Below are positions 1 through 8,539 of a stretch of DNA of 20,545 bases, one piece after another. Both the position numbers and the translations under genes were made by a program. Source of the stretch: Competibacter sp963695105 (GTDB lineage Bacteria > Pseudomonadota > Gammaproteobacteria > Competibacterales > Competibacteraceae); contig CAVOGC010000051.1 in assembly GCA_963695105.1 (NCBI GenBank), positions 1-20,545 of the forward strand. Direction: 5' to 3'. The notes beneath the pieces are model-generated. The model did not search any database. It was given only the letters and a program-made list of their open reading frames with translations, and had not been told where the DNA came from. How positions within the stretch are numbered: the first letter of the stretch is position 1; each line of letters begins with the position of its first letter.

Positions 1-2343
1 GCCCGGATGCCCTCCAGCTAGTGCGGCGACGTCGCGCAACTGCCGGAAACTCTCACCGCTGTCGGTGTTCGGCGGCATTTCCCGTGCCGCGATTAACGTC
101 TGGCCGATCAGGGTGATGGCGTCGCTTTCGCTCAGCGGGCTCAGAATCGTTTCCGTCCAGGGCTGGGCGAAAGAAGGTGGCCCGATTCGACCAAGCCCCA
201 GCAGGCGAAGGTCGGGCCAGTCGTCCAGCAACTGCTTCCAGAATTGATCGAGAGCTTGATCCTGCTCCGAGGGCCACTGCTCCAATTGGTCGAGCACGAT
301 CAGCGCCGGCTCCGTGCGCAATGTTTGCCGGAGGTGCTCCAGTGCTTGCCACTGAGTTGGGTAGAGCGCGACCGACCAGTGCTTGCCTTCGGGGAGCAAT
401 TGCCGGCCCAGGGTTTCCAGCAGCACACGGGTGTCGTCGGCGTTGCTGGCGTCGATGTAGGCGACATGGCGATAGCGGCCGCAGCGCGCCTGCCAGTCGG
501 CCAAGGCCACGGCGGCGGCGGTCTTGCCGCTGCCGCCAGGCCCACGCAGGAAGACGCTGGTGTGGTTTTCAAACAGCCGTTCCAGAATCAATAGATCGCT
601 CCCGCGCCCGATGCAGCCGACCGGGGAAGGCTCGGGCAACGATTCCGGCGGGCCGGGTCGAGGTCGGTCGAGCAGCCGGCGCCAGAGGTCCAGCGGGACG
701 CGCACGGCGAGCCGGGGGTCGTGCTGGCCCAAGTAAAGCGTACAAGTTGGCCAGTCCTGCAAGTAAACCCCGCCGCCGCCCAAACCGGCGGTGCGATAGC
801 TGTCGCTGGCCAGTTGACGATGGCCGGCGAACATGGCTTGGCTGATACGGGAGCCCCGGAGCAGTTCTTCGTAGAACGCCGCCCAGAACCGGCGCAGGGT
901 TTCGGTCGGTGTGCTGGAATGTACGGTGATGGTGGCCGTGATACCCGCCGCCAGAAGGGTGGAGACCAGCCCGGACACGGCGGTGGAGCCGGCGCCGTCC
1001 CTGGAGCAGGCCAGAACGACCAGGCGGATGCGGTAGGTGGCCAGCAGGGACGCCAGCGCCGACGCCGGGACAAAGTGGGCGTCGCGGCAGAGCGGTGCAT
1101 GCAGGTCATGGCTGGCTTCGAATCCGAACACGGCGGCATCCTGATCACGGTCGTGGCGGAGATAGCCGTTCAGATGCAGGGCGGCGAAAGGTCGCCCGGC
1201 GGACCAGGCGTCATTCAGCCGCTTTTCCAGCGTCGCAAGCGTCGGTGGGTTGAGCAGTTGCAGTTCCATCAAGCCGCCCAGATTCCCAAACGCCTCCAGT
1301 AGCGGCAGGGTATGGCAGCGGTAATCGCGGTGGCCGGTCGGCTCAATGTCGGGGCGCGGGCTGATCGCCAGAACGCGCAGCGGCGGGGGAGCCGGTGGAA
1401 AGAGGTCGCCGCCGCCGGAGAGCCGGCGCTGGAAATGGACCGGCTGTTTGCCTTGGAGCAGAAAGCTGGTTTCATCGTGCAGGAGTTCCCAAGGCAGGCC
1501 GAACACCGCGGCGGCGGTTGCCGGGGCGGCATCCGCCCGCACCACCAGGCGGCGGTCGCGGGCGTCCGGATCATCGCGCCAAGCCGTCACCAAACCCCGC
1601 AAGTCCGGCGCGTCGAGAGTGGCCTGGTAGAGGGCGCGGCCCCAGGATGCCAGGAAGACATCGGTGCGGCGGGCGAACTGGCGCACGGTATCGATCGGCC
1701 AGCAGAGGTGATCCTGCAAATACCAGTGCAGGATGCGCGGATTGGGGGGCCGGGGTAGCGAACCGATGACCGTGCTGGCGGTAACTGGCGTGCGCAAGGG
1801 GTGACGGATGAGCCTTGCGGCGAGCCGCCAGCCATCGGGAACCGTCGGATCGGCCTGGCTGAAGCTGAGTTCCAGTTCCGCCAGCGGTGGCGGGTTGCGA
1901 TCGGTGGCGGTTTCGCCGGGCAGTGGTTCGCCCAGTGCCGTCAGCAAGCCCGGCAACACCACGCCCAACCCCTCGGTGGACAATTGAATCGGGGCGGTTC
2001 GCGGCGGCGGGGTAAACCAATGGTTGAGGGTGGCGGGGTCGACGCCCGGCAGCAACAGGGGAATGACCCGATAGGTATTAGCCCGCCGCCGCTCCGTTTT
2101 CTGCGCAATCTCGATCTCCCGGCGCAGCCAGGCCGGGGCGCCGGTGTTGAGGCCGAGCACCACGATGACTTGGCGCGCCTGTTCGATGGACCAGCGGATC
2201 TCGGGCGCCAGTCGTTCGCCGCCGCGCAGGCCGCGGGCGTCGCGCCAGACGCTCAGGCGGTAGGTTTCCAGGGCCAGGCCCAGATCCCGGGCGAAGGCGG
2301 CATCGGCGTGGGCATGGCAGATAAAGATGGAAGCAGTGGCCAT
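1..2343 (-). CDS. TIR-CHAT-STAND NTPase fusion protein, N-terminal part (3' end beyond window)
   Basis: This frame is open from ATG 2343-2341 to the left edge: 781 codons and no stop. The start has a GGAG about 8 bases upstream. Residues ~4-110 look like a TIR domain: SIFICHAHAD as first strand and box 1, then VIVVLGLNTGAPAWLRREIE, where E76 matches the NADase glutamate position of TIR enzymes. Residues ~270-500 look like a CHAT domain: GLPWELLHDE at 282-291, ALHLNGYLRH at 388-397 and VVLACS with C446 as candidate nucleophile. A P-loop NTPase follows: Walker A GPGGSGKT (601-608), Walker B LIVLD ending at D685, and LAGGHPG at the edge, as in NB-ARC/STAND proteins. Such proteins usually end in a repeat sensor (TPR, WD40 or LRR), which would lie outside. 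By family analogy it is a signal-dependent switch, perhaps defence or cell death; that role is inferred. The canonical CHAT Gly-His-Gly appears as Gly-Tyr-Leu, so peptidase activity is uncertain. Confidence 0.85.
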   Translation of the reverse strand, partial: MATASIFICHAHADAAFARDLGLALETYRLSVWRDARGLRGGERLAPEIRWSIEQARQVIVVLGLNTGAPAWLRREIEIAQKTERRRANTYRVIPLLLPGVDPATLNHWFTPPPRTAPIQLSTEGLGVVLPGLLTALGEPLPGETATDRNPPPLAELELSFSQADPTVPDGWRLAARLIRHPLRTPVTASTVIGSLPRPPNPRILHWYLQDHLCWPIDTVRQFARRTDVFLASWGRALYQATLDAPDLRGLVTAWRDDPDARDRRLVVRADAAPATAAAVFGLPWELLHDETSFLLQGKQPVHFQRRLSGGGDLFPPAPPPLRVLAISPRPDIEPTGHRDYRCHTLPLLEAFGNLGGLMELQLLNPPTLATLEKRLNDAWSAGRPFAALHLNGYLRHDRDQDAAVFGFEASHDLHAPLCRDAHFVPASALASLLATYRIRLVVLACSRDGAGSTAVSGLVSTLLAAGITATITVHSSTPTETLRRFWAAFYEELLRGSRISQAMFAGHRQLASDSYRTAGLGGGGVYLQDWPTCTLYLGQHDPRLAVRVPLDLWRRLLDRPRPGPPESLPEPSPVGCIGRGSDLLILERLFENHTSVFLRGPGGSGKTAAAVALADWQARCGRYRHVAYIDASNADDTRVLLETLGRQLLPEGKHWSVALYPTQWQALEHLRQTLRTEPALIVLDQLEQWPSEQDQALDQFWKQLLDDWPDLRLLGLGRIGPPSFAQPWTETILSPLSESDAITLIGQTLIAAREMPPNTDSGESFRQLRDVAALAGGHPG

Positions 2344-2408
2344 CGTGCGACTCCGCGGAGGTATCGGATCAACTGGGGGATGTTAGCGCAAAAATACCCG
2401 GAGGAACG

Positions 2409-2436
2409 CTTGAAAAGAGCGGGTTTGACCCCATTT
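2409..2436 (+). promoter_or_regulatory. Sigma-32 (heat-shock) promoter of hsp20
   Basis: CTTGAAA at 2409-2415, a 13-base spacer, then CCCCATTT at 2429-2436. Both boxes match the RpoH consensus (CTTGAAA, N11-16, CCCCATnT) at every defined position. Transcription would start near 2443, giving a leader of about 57 bases before the Hsp20 start codon. Confidence 0.9.
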
Positions 2437-2453
2437 TAAGATCAAGAGTAAGG

Positions 2454-2471
2454 GGCGTTTGATGAAACGCC
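2454..2471 (+). promoter_or_regulatory. Perfect 7-bp hairpin in the hsp20 leader
   Basis: GGCGTTT (2454-2460), loop GATG, AAACGCC (2465-2471). Flanking GGGG/CCCC could extend the pairing imperfectly. It lies between the sigma-32 promoter and the Shine-Dalgarno AGGAGG. Small heat-shock leaders often carry RNA thermometers, but this stem does not itself include the ribosome binding site, so it may only stabilise the 5' end of the transcript. Confidence 0.5.
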
Positions 2472-2499
2472 GAAACCCCAACGTAGAGGAGGTGTAACC

Positions 2500-2940
2500 A
2501 TGGCTCTGATGCGCTATGAACCTTTCAATCTGTTGAACCAGTTGCAGCGGGAAGTCAACCGCCTGCTGGATACCGGCCGCTTCGGCGATGAAGAGGCGGG
2601 CAATATTCTGGCCGACTGGGCGCCGGCGGTGGATATCAAGGAAGAGCCGAACCAGTTCGTCATCCATGCCGATCTGCCGGGTGTTGACATCAAGGATATC
2701 GATATTACCCTGGAAAATGGGGTGCTGACCCTGAAAGGCCAGCGGGCCGCCGAGAAGAGTGAAGAGACCGAGCAGTATCGCCGGGTCGAGCGGGTGCGCG
2801 GAACCTTCCTGCGGCGGTTCTCGCTGCCGGATGTGGCCGATGCCGACAAGGTAAGCGCCAAGTGTAAGGACGGTGTGCTGGAGGTGATGGTGCCGAAGCG
2901 CGAGTCGGCGCAGCCGCGACGGATCGCCATCGAAAGCTGA
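2500..2940 (+). CDS. Hsp20 / alpha-crystallin family small heat-shock protein
   Basis: This 146-residue protein is the usual length for bacterial Hsp20. It is an ATP-independent cytoplasmic holdase that binds unfolding proteins and hands them to DnaK/ClpB. The N-terminal arm (about 1-38, MALMRYEPFNLLNQLQREV) is typical of class A-type IbpA/Hsp20 proteins. The alpha-crystallin domain spans about 40-135, with WAPAVDIKEE, ADLPGVD, and the signature GVLEVMVPK near the end; the C-terminal IAIES corresponds to the I-x-I anchor. The start follows a strong AGGAGG (2488-2493 region). The upstream sigma-32 promoter makes heat induction likely. It is a single-gene unit, closed by the hairpin terminator at 2995-3024. 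Confidence 0.95.
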   Translation: MALMRYEPFNLLNQLQREVNRLLDTGRFGDEEAGNILADWAPAVDIKEEPNQFVIHADLPGVDIKDIDITLENGVLTLKGQRAAEKSEETEQYRRVERVRGTFLRRFSLPDVADADKVSAKCKDGVLEVMVPKRESAQPRRIAIES

Positions 2941-2994
2941 CCCAATCCAGGCCGGGCGCGGCGGGATGCCGCGTTCCGGTGGATGATGCGAACA

Positions 2995-3024
2995 AGCGCG
3001 GGCTTCGGCCCGCGCTGTCGTTTT
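2995..3024. terminator. Bidirectional-looking terminator between convergent hsp20 and ptsP
   Basis: A perfect 9-bp GC-rich stem, AGCGCGGGC (2995-3003) and GCCCGCGCT (3008-3016), closed by the very stable TTCG tetraloop, followed by GTCGTTTT. It sits 55 bases after the hsp20 stop and 16 bases past the ptsP stop on the other strand, so it can serve both genes. The T-tract is short on the plus side and absent on the minus side. Confidence 0.75.
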
Positions 3025-3039
3025 GAGCGGCGGACGCGA

Positions 3040-5310
3040 TCAATGGATCTCATGCACGATTTCGCCCAGGCCAGCGCGCCGCAGGGCGTCGTTGAGCAGC
3101 CGGCGCACTTGCCGGACGGTATCGAGTTGCAACGCTTGCCGCGCCAGCTCCCGTGCTTCGGCCAGGGTGAAGCTGCGAATCGCCCACTTAACCCGCGGCA
3201 GGCTGACCGGGCTGGCGCTCAGGCTATCCGCCCCCATCCCCAGCAGCAGCACCGCCGAGCCGGGGTCGGCCGCCATCTCTCCGCATAAATTGACCAGGCG
3301 ATCAGTTCGGTGCCCCTCTACGATAATATAAGCGATGGTTTTCAGCATCGCTGGATGCAGGTTGTCGTACAAGCCGGCGACATGAGCATTGTCGCGATCC
3401 ACCGCCAGCAGATACTGCGTCAGATCGTTGGTGCCGACCGACAGGAAGTCCACCTGTCGGGCCAGTTGCGCGGTCTGCCAGGCGGCGGATGGCACCTCGA
3501 TCATCACTCCGACCTGGGGTCGCGCCGTCGGCCAGCCGTCTTCCCGCAATTCCCGATGGGCCTGGTCCAGCAGCCGCAGCGCCTCCTCCACCTCTTCGAT
3601 AGTGGTGATCATCGGGAACAGGATTCGCAGATTGTTGGGTCCGGCGTTGGCGCGTAGCATGGCGCGCAACTGCGTCAGAAATATCTCCGGGTGATCGAGG
3701 GTGAAGCGCATCCCGCGCCAGCCGAGGAAGGGGTTCTTTTCCTCGATCGAGAAATAGGGCAGGGCCTTGTCGCCGCCGATATCCAGGGTGCGCATGACCA
3801 CCGGTCGCGGCGTAAGGGCGGCCAGCATTTGCCGGTAGATCTGGCACTGCTCGTCCTCGCTGGGGAACGACTCGCGCACCATGAAGGCGAATTCGGTTCG
3901 GTACAGGCCGATGCCCTCGGCGCCGCTGTCGCGGACGGTGGCGATATCGGCCAGCAGCCCGGCCTTGGCGTACAGCGACAGCGGATGGCCATCGCGGGTG
4001 ACGGCCGGCTGGTCGCGCAAGGCGTTCAACTCGGCCGACAGTTCGGCCTCGGCGGCGATCAGTTGCCGGTATTCCTCGCACACCGCCGGGTCCGGTTCGA
4101 TGTAAATCCGGCCCTGATAGCCGTCCACGATAATGGCGCAGCCCTCGTAGCGGCCGATCGGCCGATCGCCCAGGCCCATGATCGCCGGGATGCCGATCGC
4201 CCGGGCCAGAATGGCGACATGGGACAGCGCCGAACCGCGCAGGCAGACCAGACCGGCCAGTTGCTCCGGCGGCACCGCCGCCAGATGCGCCACGCTCATT
4301 TCCTCGGCCACCAGCACGCAGCGCTCGGCGGTGGCGGGTTCGGTTTGCCGGTTAGGGTCCGCGCGCAGATGGTGCAGCACCCGCCGGCCCAGATCGCGGA
4401 TATCCTCGGCGCGGGCGCTGAGGTAGGGGTCCTCGGCCCGTTCCAGCAGCCGGACCCTGGCCTGCACCGCGTCGCGCCAGGCGGCCGGCGCCCAGCGGCC
4501 GGCCTGGATGCCGGCTAGGGTGTCGCCGATCAGACTGTCGCTGTTCAACATCATCCGGTAGACGGTGAACAGCGCCTGTTCGGTCAGCGGCAACAGGGGC
4601 GACAGCCGTTCGCAAGCACCGCGCAACTCCTCATCGACGGTGGCGATGGCCGCCCGAAACGCCGCGTCCTCGGCGAGGGGATCGGTTGCCGGACGGTCGG
4701 GAACGTCGTCAAGCTCGGCCAGCAGGTGCGGGATGGTTACGATGCCCATCGCCACGCCCGGCGCGCCGGCGATGCCTTGCAGGGCGCGGGTGCCGGTCGC
4801 CAGCGGGTTGAGCAGTTCCTGGGTGGCGCCGCTGAGAATGGCGTGATTGAGCGTGCTGGCCAGTTGGGCGGCGATGGTGACCAGAAAATCGACCTCGGCG
4901 GGATGGAACTGGCGGGTGGCGGTATGCTGGATGGTCAGTACGCCCAGCACCCGGCGGTACTGAATCAGCGGCACCCCAAGAAAAGCGTGATAAGCCTCTT
5001 CGCCCACATCCTGAACCGGATGGAACCGGGGATGGCGCGCCGCGTCTTCCAGGTTTAGCGGTTCCTGGCGTTCGGCCACCAGGCCGATCAAGCCTTGCTG
5101 GCGGTTCAAGCGCACGCGGCCGACGGCCCGCGGGTGCAGGCCGGTGGTGGCCATCAGGACGTACTCGCGGTTGTCTTCGTCGGCCAGATAGAGGGTGCAG
5201 GCGGCGACGTGCATCGCCTCTCGGATCCGGTTGACCGTGATCGCCAGTGCACTGGGCAAATCCGGCGCGGCGCTGACATCCTGAACGATACGACGCAGGG
5301 TTTCGAGCAT
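3040..5310 (-). CDS. ptsP: Phosphoenolpyruvate-protein phosphotransferase PtsP (enzyme I-Ntr)
   Basis: This enzyme I of the nitrogen-related PTS autophosphorylates from PEP and passes phosphate to NPr and then PtsN, which regulates rather than transports. From ATG 5310 the protein has 756 residues, like other PtsP. An in-frame ATG at 5361 would add 17 residues, but 5310 is preferred because GGAAGGA lies just upstream and the GAF domain begins there. Domains: GAF ~15-155; PEP-utiliser N-terminal ~175-300; swivelling phosphohistidine domain with RGSALSHVAILAR, H364 being the phosphorylated residue; and a PEP-binding barrel with RTLDIGGDK, GVMIEVPSA, SVGTNDLTQY and the catalytic cysteine C676 in LVNLCGEMA. 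The partner genes for NPr and PtsN are not in the window. It is convergent with hsp20 and divergent from the cation exporter. Confidence 0.95.
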   Translation of the reverse strand: MLETLRRIVQDVSAAPDLPSALAITVNRIREAMHVAACTLYLADEDNREYVLMATTGLHPRAVGRVRLNRQQGLIGLVAERQEPLNLEDAARHPRFHPVQDVGEEAYHAFLGVPLIQYRRVLGVLTIQHTATRQFHPAEVDFLVTIAAQLASTLNHAILSGATQELLNPLATGTRALQGIAGAPGVAMGIVTIPHLLAELDDVPDRPATDPLAEDAAFRAAIATVDEELRGACERLSPLLPLTEQALFTVYRMMLNSDSLIGDTLAGIQAGRWAPAAWRDAVQARVRLLERAEDPYLSARAEDIRDLGRRVLHHLRADPNRQTEPATAERCVLVAEEMSVAHLAAVPPEQLAGLVCLRGSALSHVAILARAIGIPAIMGLGDRPIGRYEGCAIIVDGYQGRIYIEPDPAVCEEYRQLIAAEAELSAELNALRDQPAVTRDGHPLSLYAKAGLLADIATVRDSGAEGIGLYRTEFAFMVRESFPSEDEQCQIYRQMLAALTPRPVVMRTLDIGGDKALPYFSIEEKNPFLGWRGMRFTLDHPEIFLTQLRAMLRANAGPNNLRILFPMITTIEEVEEALRLLDQAHRELREDGWPTARPQVGVMIEVPSAAWQTAQLARQVDFLSVGTNDLTQYLLAVDRDNAHVAGLYDNLHPAMLKTIAYIIVEGHRTDRLVNLCGEMAADPGSAVLLLGMGADSLSASPVSLPRVKWAIRSFTLAEARELARQALQLDTVRQVRRLLNDALRRAGLGEIVHEIH

Positions 5311-5567
5311 GTGGCGCGATTCCTTCCGGCTGGAAAAGGTTCGAGGCACGAGCCACCACAAGGGATTGCGATAGCGCGAGGCAGCTAAAAATTACATATT
5401 TATTCAATGTGTTGATGGCTTCATGATCTGCACGACCACGAAGGTTCCGGGTTCGATGAGCACACCTTACACGGGTGAGGTTACCAATTACCCCAAGAGT
5501 TCGCGCCGCGCGTCGGCTGGAAGCTCGTTAGAATAGATCGTTTTTGAATGACCGGGAATGAAGACTC

Positions 5568-6488
5568 ATGAGCGAGGCAACGCATTTGACCGCCGATCCG
5601 GCCCACTCAGCCCGCCTGCTGCGGCTGGCGACTTACGCTTCGGTGTTTACCGCCACGATGTTGATTGTCGGCAAGCTGGCGGCGGCGCTGCTGACCGGCT
5701 CGGTCAGCGTACTGGCGTCGCTGATGGATTCGATGATGGACGTGGCGGCGTCGATCATCAACCTGCTGGCGGTGCATTACTCCCTGCAACCTCCTGATAG
5801 CAACCACCGGTTCGGCCACGGCAAGGCGGAGCCGCTGGCGGGGCTGGTGCAGGCGGCCTTCATCACCGGTTCGGCGGTGTTCCTGATCCTGCACGCGGTG
5901 GACCGTTTGCTGCATCCGCAGCCGATCAAGGACGCCCTGGTTGGCGTTTGGGTGCTGTTGTTCGCCCTGGTCGCCACCGGAGCGCTGCTGCTGTTCCAGC
6001 ATTACGTGATCCGCCGCACCCAGTCCACGGCGATCCGCGCCGATGCCCTGCACTACGCCACCGATCTGCTGACCAACGCCGCCACCATCGTGGCCCTGGG
6101 GGTGGCGATGCTGGGTTGGCCAAGCATGGACCCGGTGTTCGCGATCGGCATCGCGCTGTACATCCTCTACAGCGCCGGGCATATCGGCTACGAGTCCATT
6201 CAATTGCTGATGGATCACGAACTGCCCTCCGAGGTGCATGCCCGGATCAAGGAGATCGTCCGCGCGCACCCGCAGGTACGCGGCATGCACGAGGTGCGAA
6301 CCCGTCGCTCCGGGCAGACCTACTTTATCCAGTTGCATCTGATGATGGACGACCATCTGTCGCTGGTGGAGGCGCATCAGGTGGCCGACGAGGTGGAAGC
6401 GACCCTGCTGGCGGTGTTTCCCAATGCCGACGTGCTGATTCACGAGGACCCGAGCAGCGAGCCGCCGCCGCGACCGCTACCGGGGTGA
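5568..6488 (+). CDS. fieF: Cation diffusion facilitator, FieF-type divalent metal exporter
   Basis: This inner-membrane antiporter exports Fe2+/Zn2+-type ions in exchange for protons. It has 306 residues with the six-helix CDF core. The transport-site pair is visible: D54 and D58 in SLMDSMMD, with H162 and D166 in ALHYATD, the DxxxD/HxxxD set of FieF/YiiP. The cytoplasmic domain (about 215-295) closely follows FieF, including RTRRSGQTYFIQLHL, EAHQVADEVE and the metal-binding IHEDP at the end. The cytoplasmic linker GHGKAEPLAG is also typical. The start is ATG 5568 with a weak GGGAATGAAG upstream. It is divergent from ptsP and convergent with the MscS-like gene. Metal specificity is inferred from the site residues; no metalloregulator gene is adjacent. 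Confidence 0.92.
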   Translation: MSEATHLTADPAHSARLLRLATYASVFTATMLIVGKLAAALLTGSVSVLASLMDSMMDVAASIINLLAVHYSLQPPDSNHRFGHGKAEPLAGLVQAAFITGSAVFLILHAVDRLLHPQPIKDALVGVWVLLFALVATGALLLFQHYVIRRTQSTAIRADALHYATDLLTNAATIVALGVAMLGWPSMDPVFAIGIALYILYSAGHIGYESIQLLMDHELPSEVHARIKEIVRAHPQVRGMHEVRTRRSGQTYFIQLHLMMDDHLSLVEAHQVADEVEATLLAVFPNADVLIHEDPSSEPPPRPLPG

Positions 6489-6503
6489 GGGAGCTTGGTT
6501 CCG

Positions 6504-6525
6504 TCGCCGGTGTTCGTTCCGGCGA
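6504..6525. other. Inverted repeat after the metal exporter gene
   Basis: TCGCCGG (6504-6510) and CCGGCGA (6519-6525) form a perfect 7-bp stem with an 8-base loop, 16 bases after the exporter stop codon. There is no T-tract, so this could be a factor-dependent end or a 3' stabilising stem rather than an intrinsic terminator. Confidence 0.4.
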
Positions 6526-6593
6526 TCAGTCCAACAAGTAGTCCATGGCCGGAAACATCACGAGCATCGACGCCGTGTAACAAAACGCTGTTC

Positions 6594-6611
6594 GCCGCCG
6601 CCGCCGCCGCC
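6594..6611. repeat. (GCC)6 trinucleotide run
   Basis: Six tandem GCC triplets in the 142-base convergent gap between the metal exporter and the MscS-like gene. It is outside both coding regions, so length changes would not shift a frame. Confidence 0.8.
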
Positions 6612-6630
6612 GGTGGTGCGTGCCGGTGCG

Positions 6631-8325
6631 TCAGGACTGCGCCGGCGGCAGATGCACGGTCAACTGGTCGAACGGAATGGTCCAGTCGTATTGGTTGCAG
6701 GCGCTCACGGCGGTGCGCTGCAAAAAGCGGCGAATCGGCCAGTAATATTCAGCCCCGGTACCCATGAACACTGCCACGATCAACAGGTTGAGCGAGGAAG
6801 CGGCTGCCTCGTTGAATTCCACCAGCAAGTCCTTGAGATGGGGACGGAACGGCTGCTGTTCCAGTTGCTCTTCGAGATACGCGCGCAGCCGGGGCACGAT
6901 TTCGCTCAGGATTTCGCCCTGATGACGGTAATCCAACCCGAAGACGACGGGTACCGCAAAGCCCTCCAGCGACAGGTTGCGCGGGTTCTTGCCGAGATAA
7001 TCGGCGACCGGAAAGGTTTTAATTGCGCCGATGACCTGTACCTGCACCACCTCGGGGGTCTGCACCAGCACCTTGCCGTAGATGTCGCCATCCAGGATCA
7101 CGATATCGTTCTCCCGGCTGGGAAACCAGGATTCCTCCGGCGCGTGGGGGCGCGACTGTAAATCGACCAGCCGGTCGAGCGGCAGGCGTAGGGTGCCGCC
7201 GCGCAGCAGCGGGTTGCGCAGGGTCGAGTAGACGTTCAGCGAAGTGATCTGCCAGGGTACGCCGGCGTACACGATCCGTTCGCCCTCCCGCACGCTGCCC
7301 ATGCCAAGCAGGATGCGGATTTCGGCCATGTAGCGCGGCAGCGACTGCCGCAGGCCCCACAGGACGCCGATCGCCAGCAGGATCAGCAGGCCGAGCAGCA
7401 GCCAGTCGCCACGGGCGTACAGAATGAGGGTGGCCACGAAAAAAGCCAGGATCAAGGTGAGCGCCTTGAAAGACAACGCGGTCACCCGCGCCAGCCGGCG
7501 GGCTTTCCGTTGGCGGCCCCGGCCCGCGAGCCAGCCGGCCAGCCGGCCGAATCCACCCAGCGCCAGATAGGTCAGCACGAAACCGCCGATCGCCAGCACC
7601 AGATTAAGACCCCGGCCGCTGGCGAACTCCTGAAGCGTGAGGGCCAGTCGCTTGCCGGTGGGTTCGCCTGGCGCCGCCAACCGTTCGAGTTGGGCGTTGA
7701 TGCGTTGCAAGCGGCCTTCGGCCTCCTCGCGATGGTCTTGCCACCGTTCCAGCGTCGCCTGCAAAGCCTTTTTTACGGGTGGTCCTTCCGCCGCCGCCAG
7801 GGTTTGTTCGATATGGGCGATGGCGGTATCGGCGATTTGCAGCCGGTTTTCGTACAAGGTCCGCTCGCTGCGCAAGCGCTCGATCGTCCGCGGCCGTTCG
7901 GTCAATCGCTTCAGTTCGTCGAGCAAGGGCCGGATCACGTCCTCGATTTCCTGCTGCCAGTCGAACGTGGTCCCGGTTTGTTGCTGGAGTTCGGCGCTGC
8001 TGGCGCCGCCAGTGGCGATTTCCTCGAAAGAGGTTTGCAACTCTTTGACTCGATTGGCGATCTGTCCTGCCTGCTCGTTGAGTTGCTGCGCTTCGGCGGG
8101 GTCGGAGGCGCGCTTCAATTGCCGGTTCAGGGCGGCACGCTCGGTTTCGACTTCCTGAATGGTGTCGATGAGCGTTCGCAACTGCGCTTCCTGTGATGGA
8201 GCGGCGGGGAGCGGCGCCTGTGCCGAGGCGGCGGGCGCGGTTTCTGACGGAGTGGCGGCCGGCTGGGCGTGCAGGCTTTGCACCAGCAGGCCGAGGACCA
8301 GAATGGCTAGCCAACGAAAAGGCAT
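6631..8325 (-). CDS. MscS-family mechanosensitive channel-like membrane protein
   Basis: This 564-residue protein is probably an inner-membrane channel that opens under membrane tension to release solutes. A signal peptide is visible (LAILVLGLLVQSLHA, cleavage after about residue 20). A Pro/Ala-rich stretch follows, then a long periplasmic coiled coil (~45-240) rich in Glu, Gln, Arg and Leu. Hydrophobic segments are at about 258-275, 302-320 and 325-345. The MscS beta domain follows, with GERIVYAGVPWQITSLN, TLRLPLDRLVDL and ENDIVILDGDIYGKVL. The C-terminal alpha/beta part ends in IPFDQLTVHLP, matching the IPFPQ..V pattern at the end of many MscS proteins. It is longer than MscS (286) and shorter than MscK. 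ATG 8325 has AAAGGAG upstream. Ion preference cannot be read. Confidence 0.82.
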   Translation of the reverse strand: MPFRWLAILVLGLLVQSLHAQPAATPSETAPAASAQAPLPAAPSQEAQLRTLIDTIQEVETERAALNRQLKRASDPAEAQQLNEQAGQIANRVKELQTSFEEIATGGASSAELQQQTGTTFDWQQEIEDVIRPLLDELKRLTERPRTIERLRSERTLYENRLQIADTAIAHIEQTLAAAEGPPVKKALQATLERWQDHREEAEGRLQRINAQLERLAAPGEPTGKRLALTLQEFASGRGLNLVLAIGGFVLTYLALGGFGRLAGWLAGRGRQRKARRLARVTALSFKALTLILAFFVATLILYARGDWLLLGLLILLAIGVLWGLRQSLPRYMAEIRILLGMGSVREGERIVYAGVPWQITSLNVYSTLRNPLLRGGTLRLPLDRLVDLQSRPHAPEESWFPSRENDIVILDGDIYGKVLVQTPEVVQVQVIGAIKTFPVADYLGKNPRNLSLEGFAVPVVFGLDYRHQGEILSEIVPRLRAYLEEQLEQQPFRPHLKDLLVEFNEAAASSLNLLIVAVFMGTGAEYYWPIRRFLQRTAVSACNQYDWTIPFDQLTVHLPPAQS

Positions 8326-8461
8326 GGGATTTCTCCTTTGGGTATGAACAAACGAAAGCGGCCGGCCGGACAGGGAGGCCCGGTTGCCGGCCGAGCGCTG
8401 AAAATGAGTTCAGGTGGGATCGCGCCCGGCGTGGGGGAGCGCGCGAATAAAAGCCGGGAAC

Positions 8462-8484
8462 GGTGTGCGGGACGGGCGCACACC
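8462..8484 (-). terminator. Possible terminator downstream of the M23 peptidase gene
   Basis: A perfect 8-bp inverted repeat, GGTGTGCG (8462-8469) and CGCACACC (8477-8484), with a 7-base loop. On the minus strand it lies 55 bases past the M23 stop and is followed, after about 8 bases, by a TTTT run. The distance to the T-run makes an intrinsic terminator only moderately convincing. Confidence 0.4.
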
Positions 8485-8539
8485 CGATCTGGAACGCGCC
8501 GGGGTCATGATGGGGAAGCGGAAGCGAGCGACATGCGGT

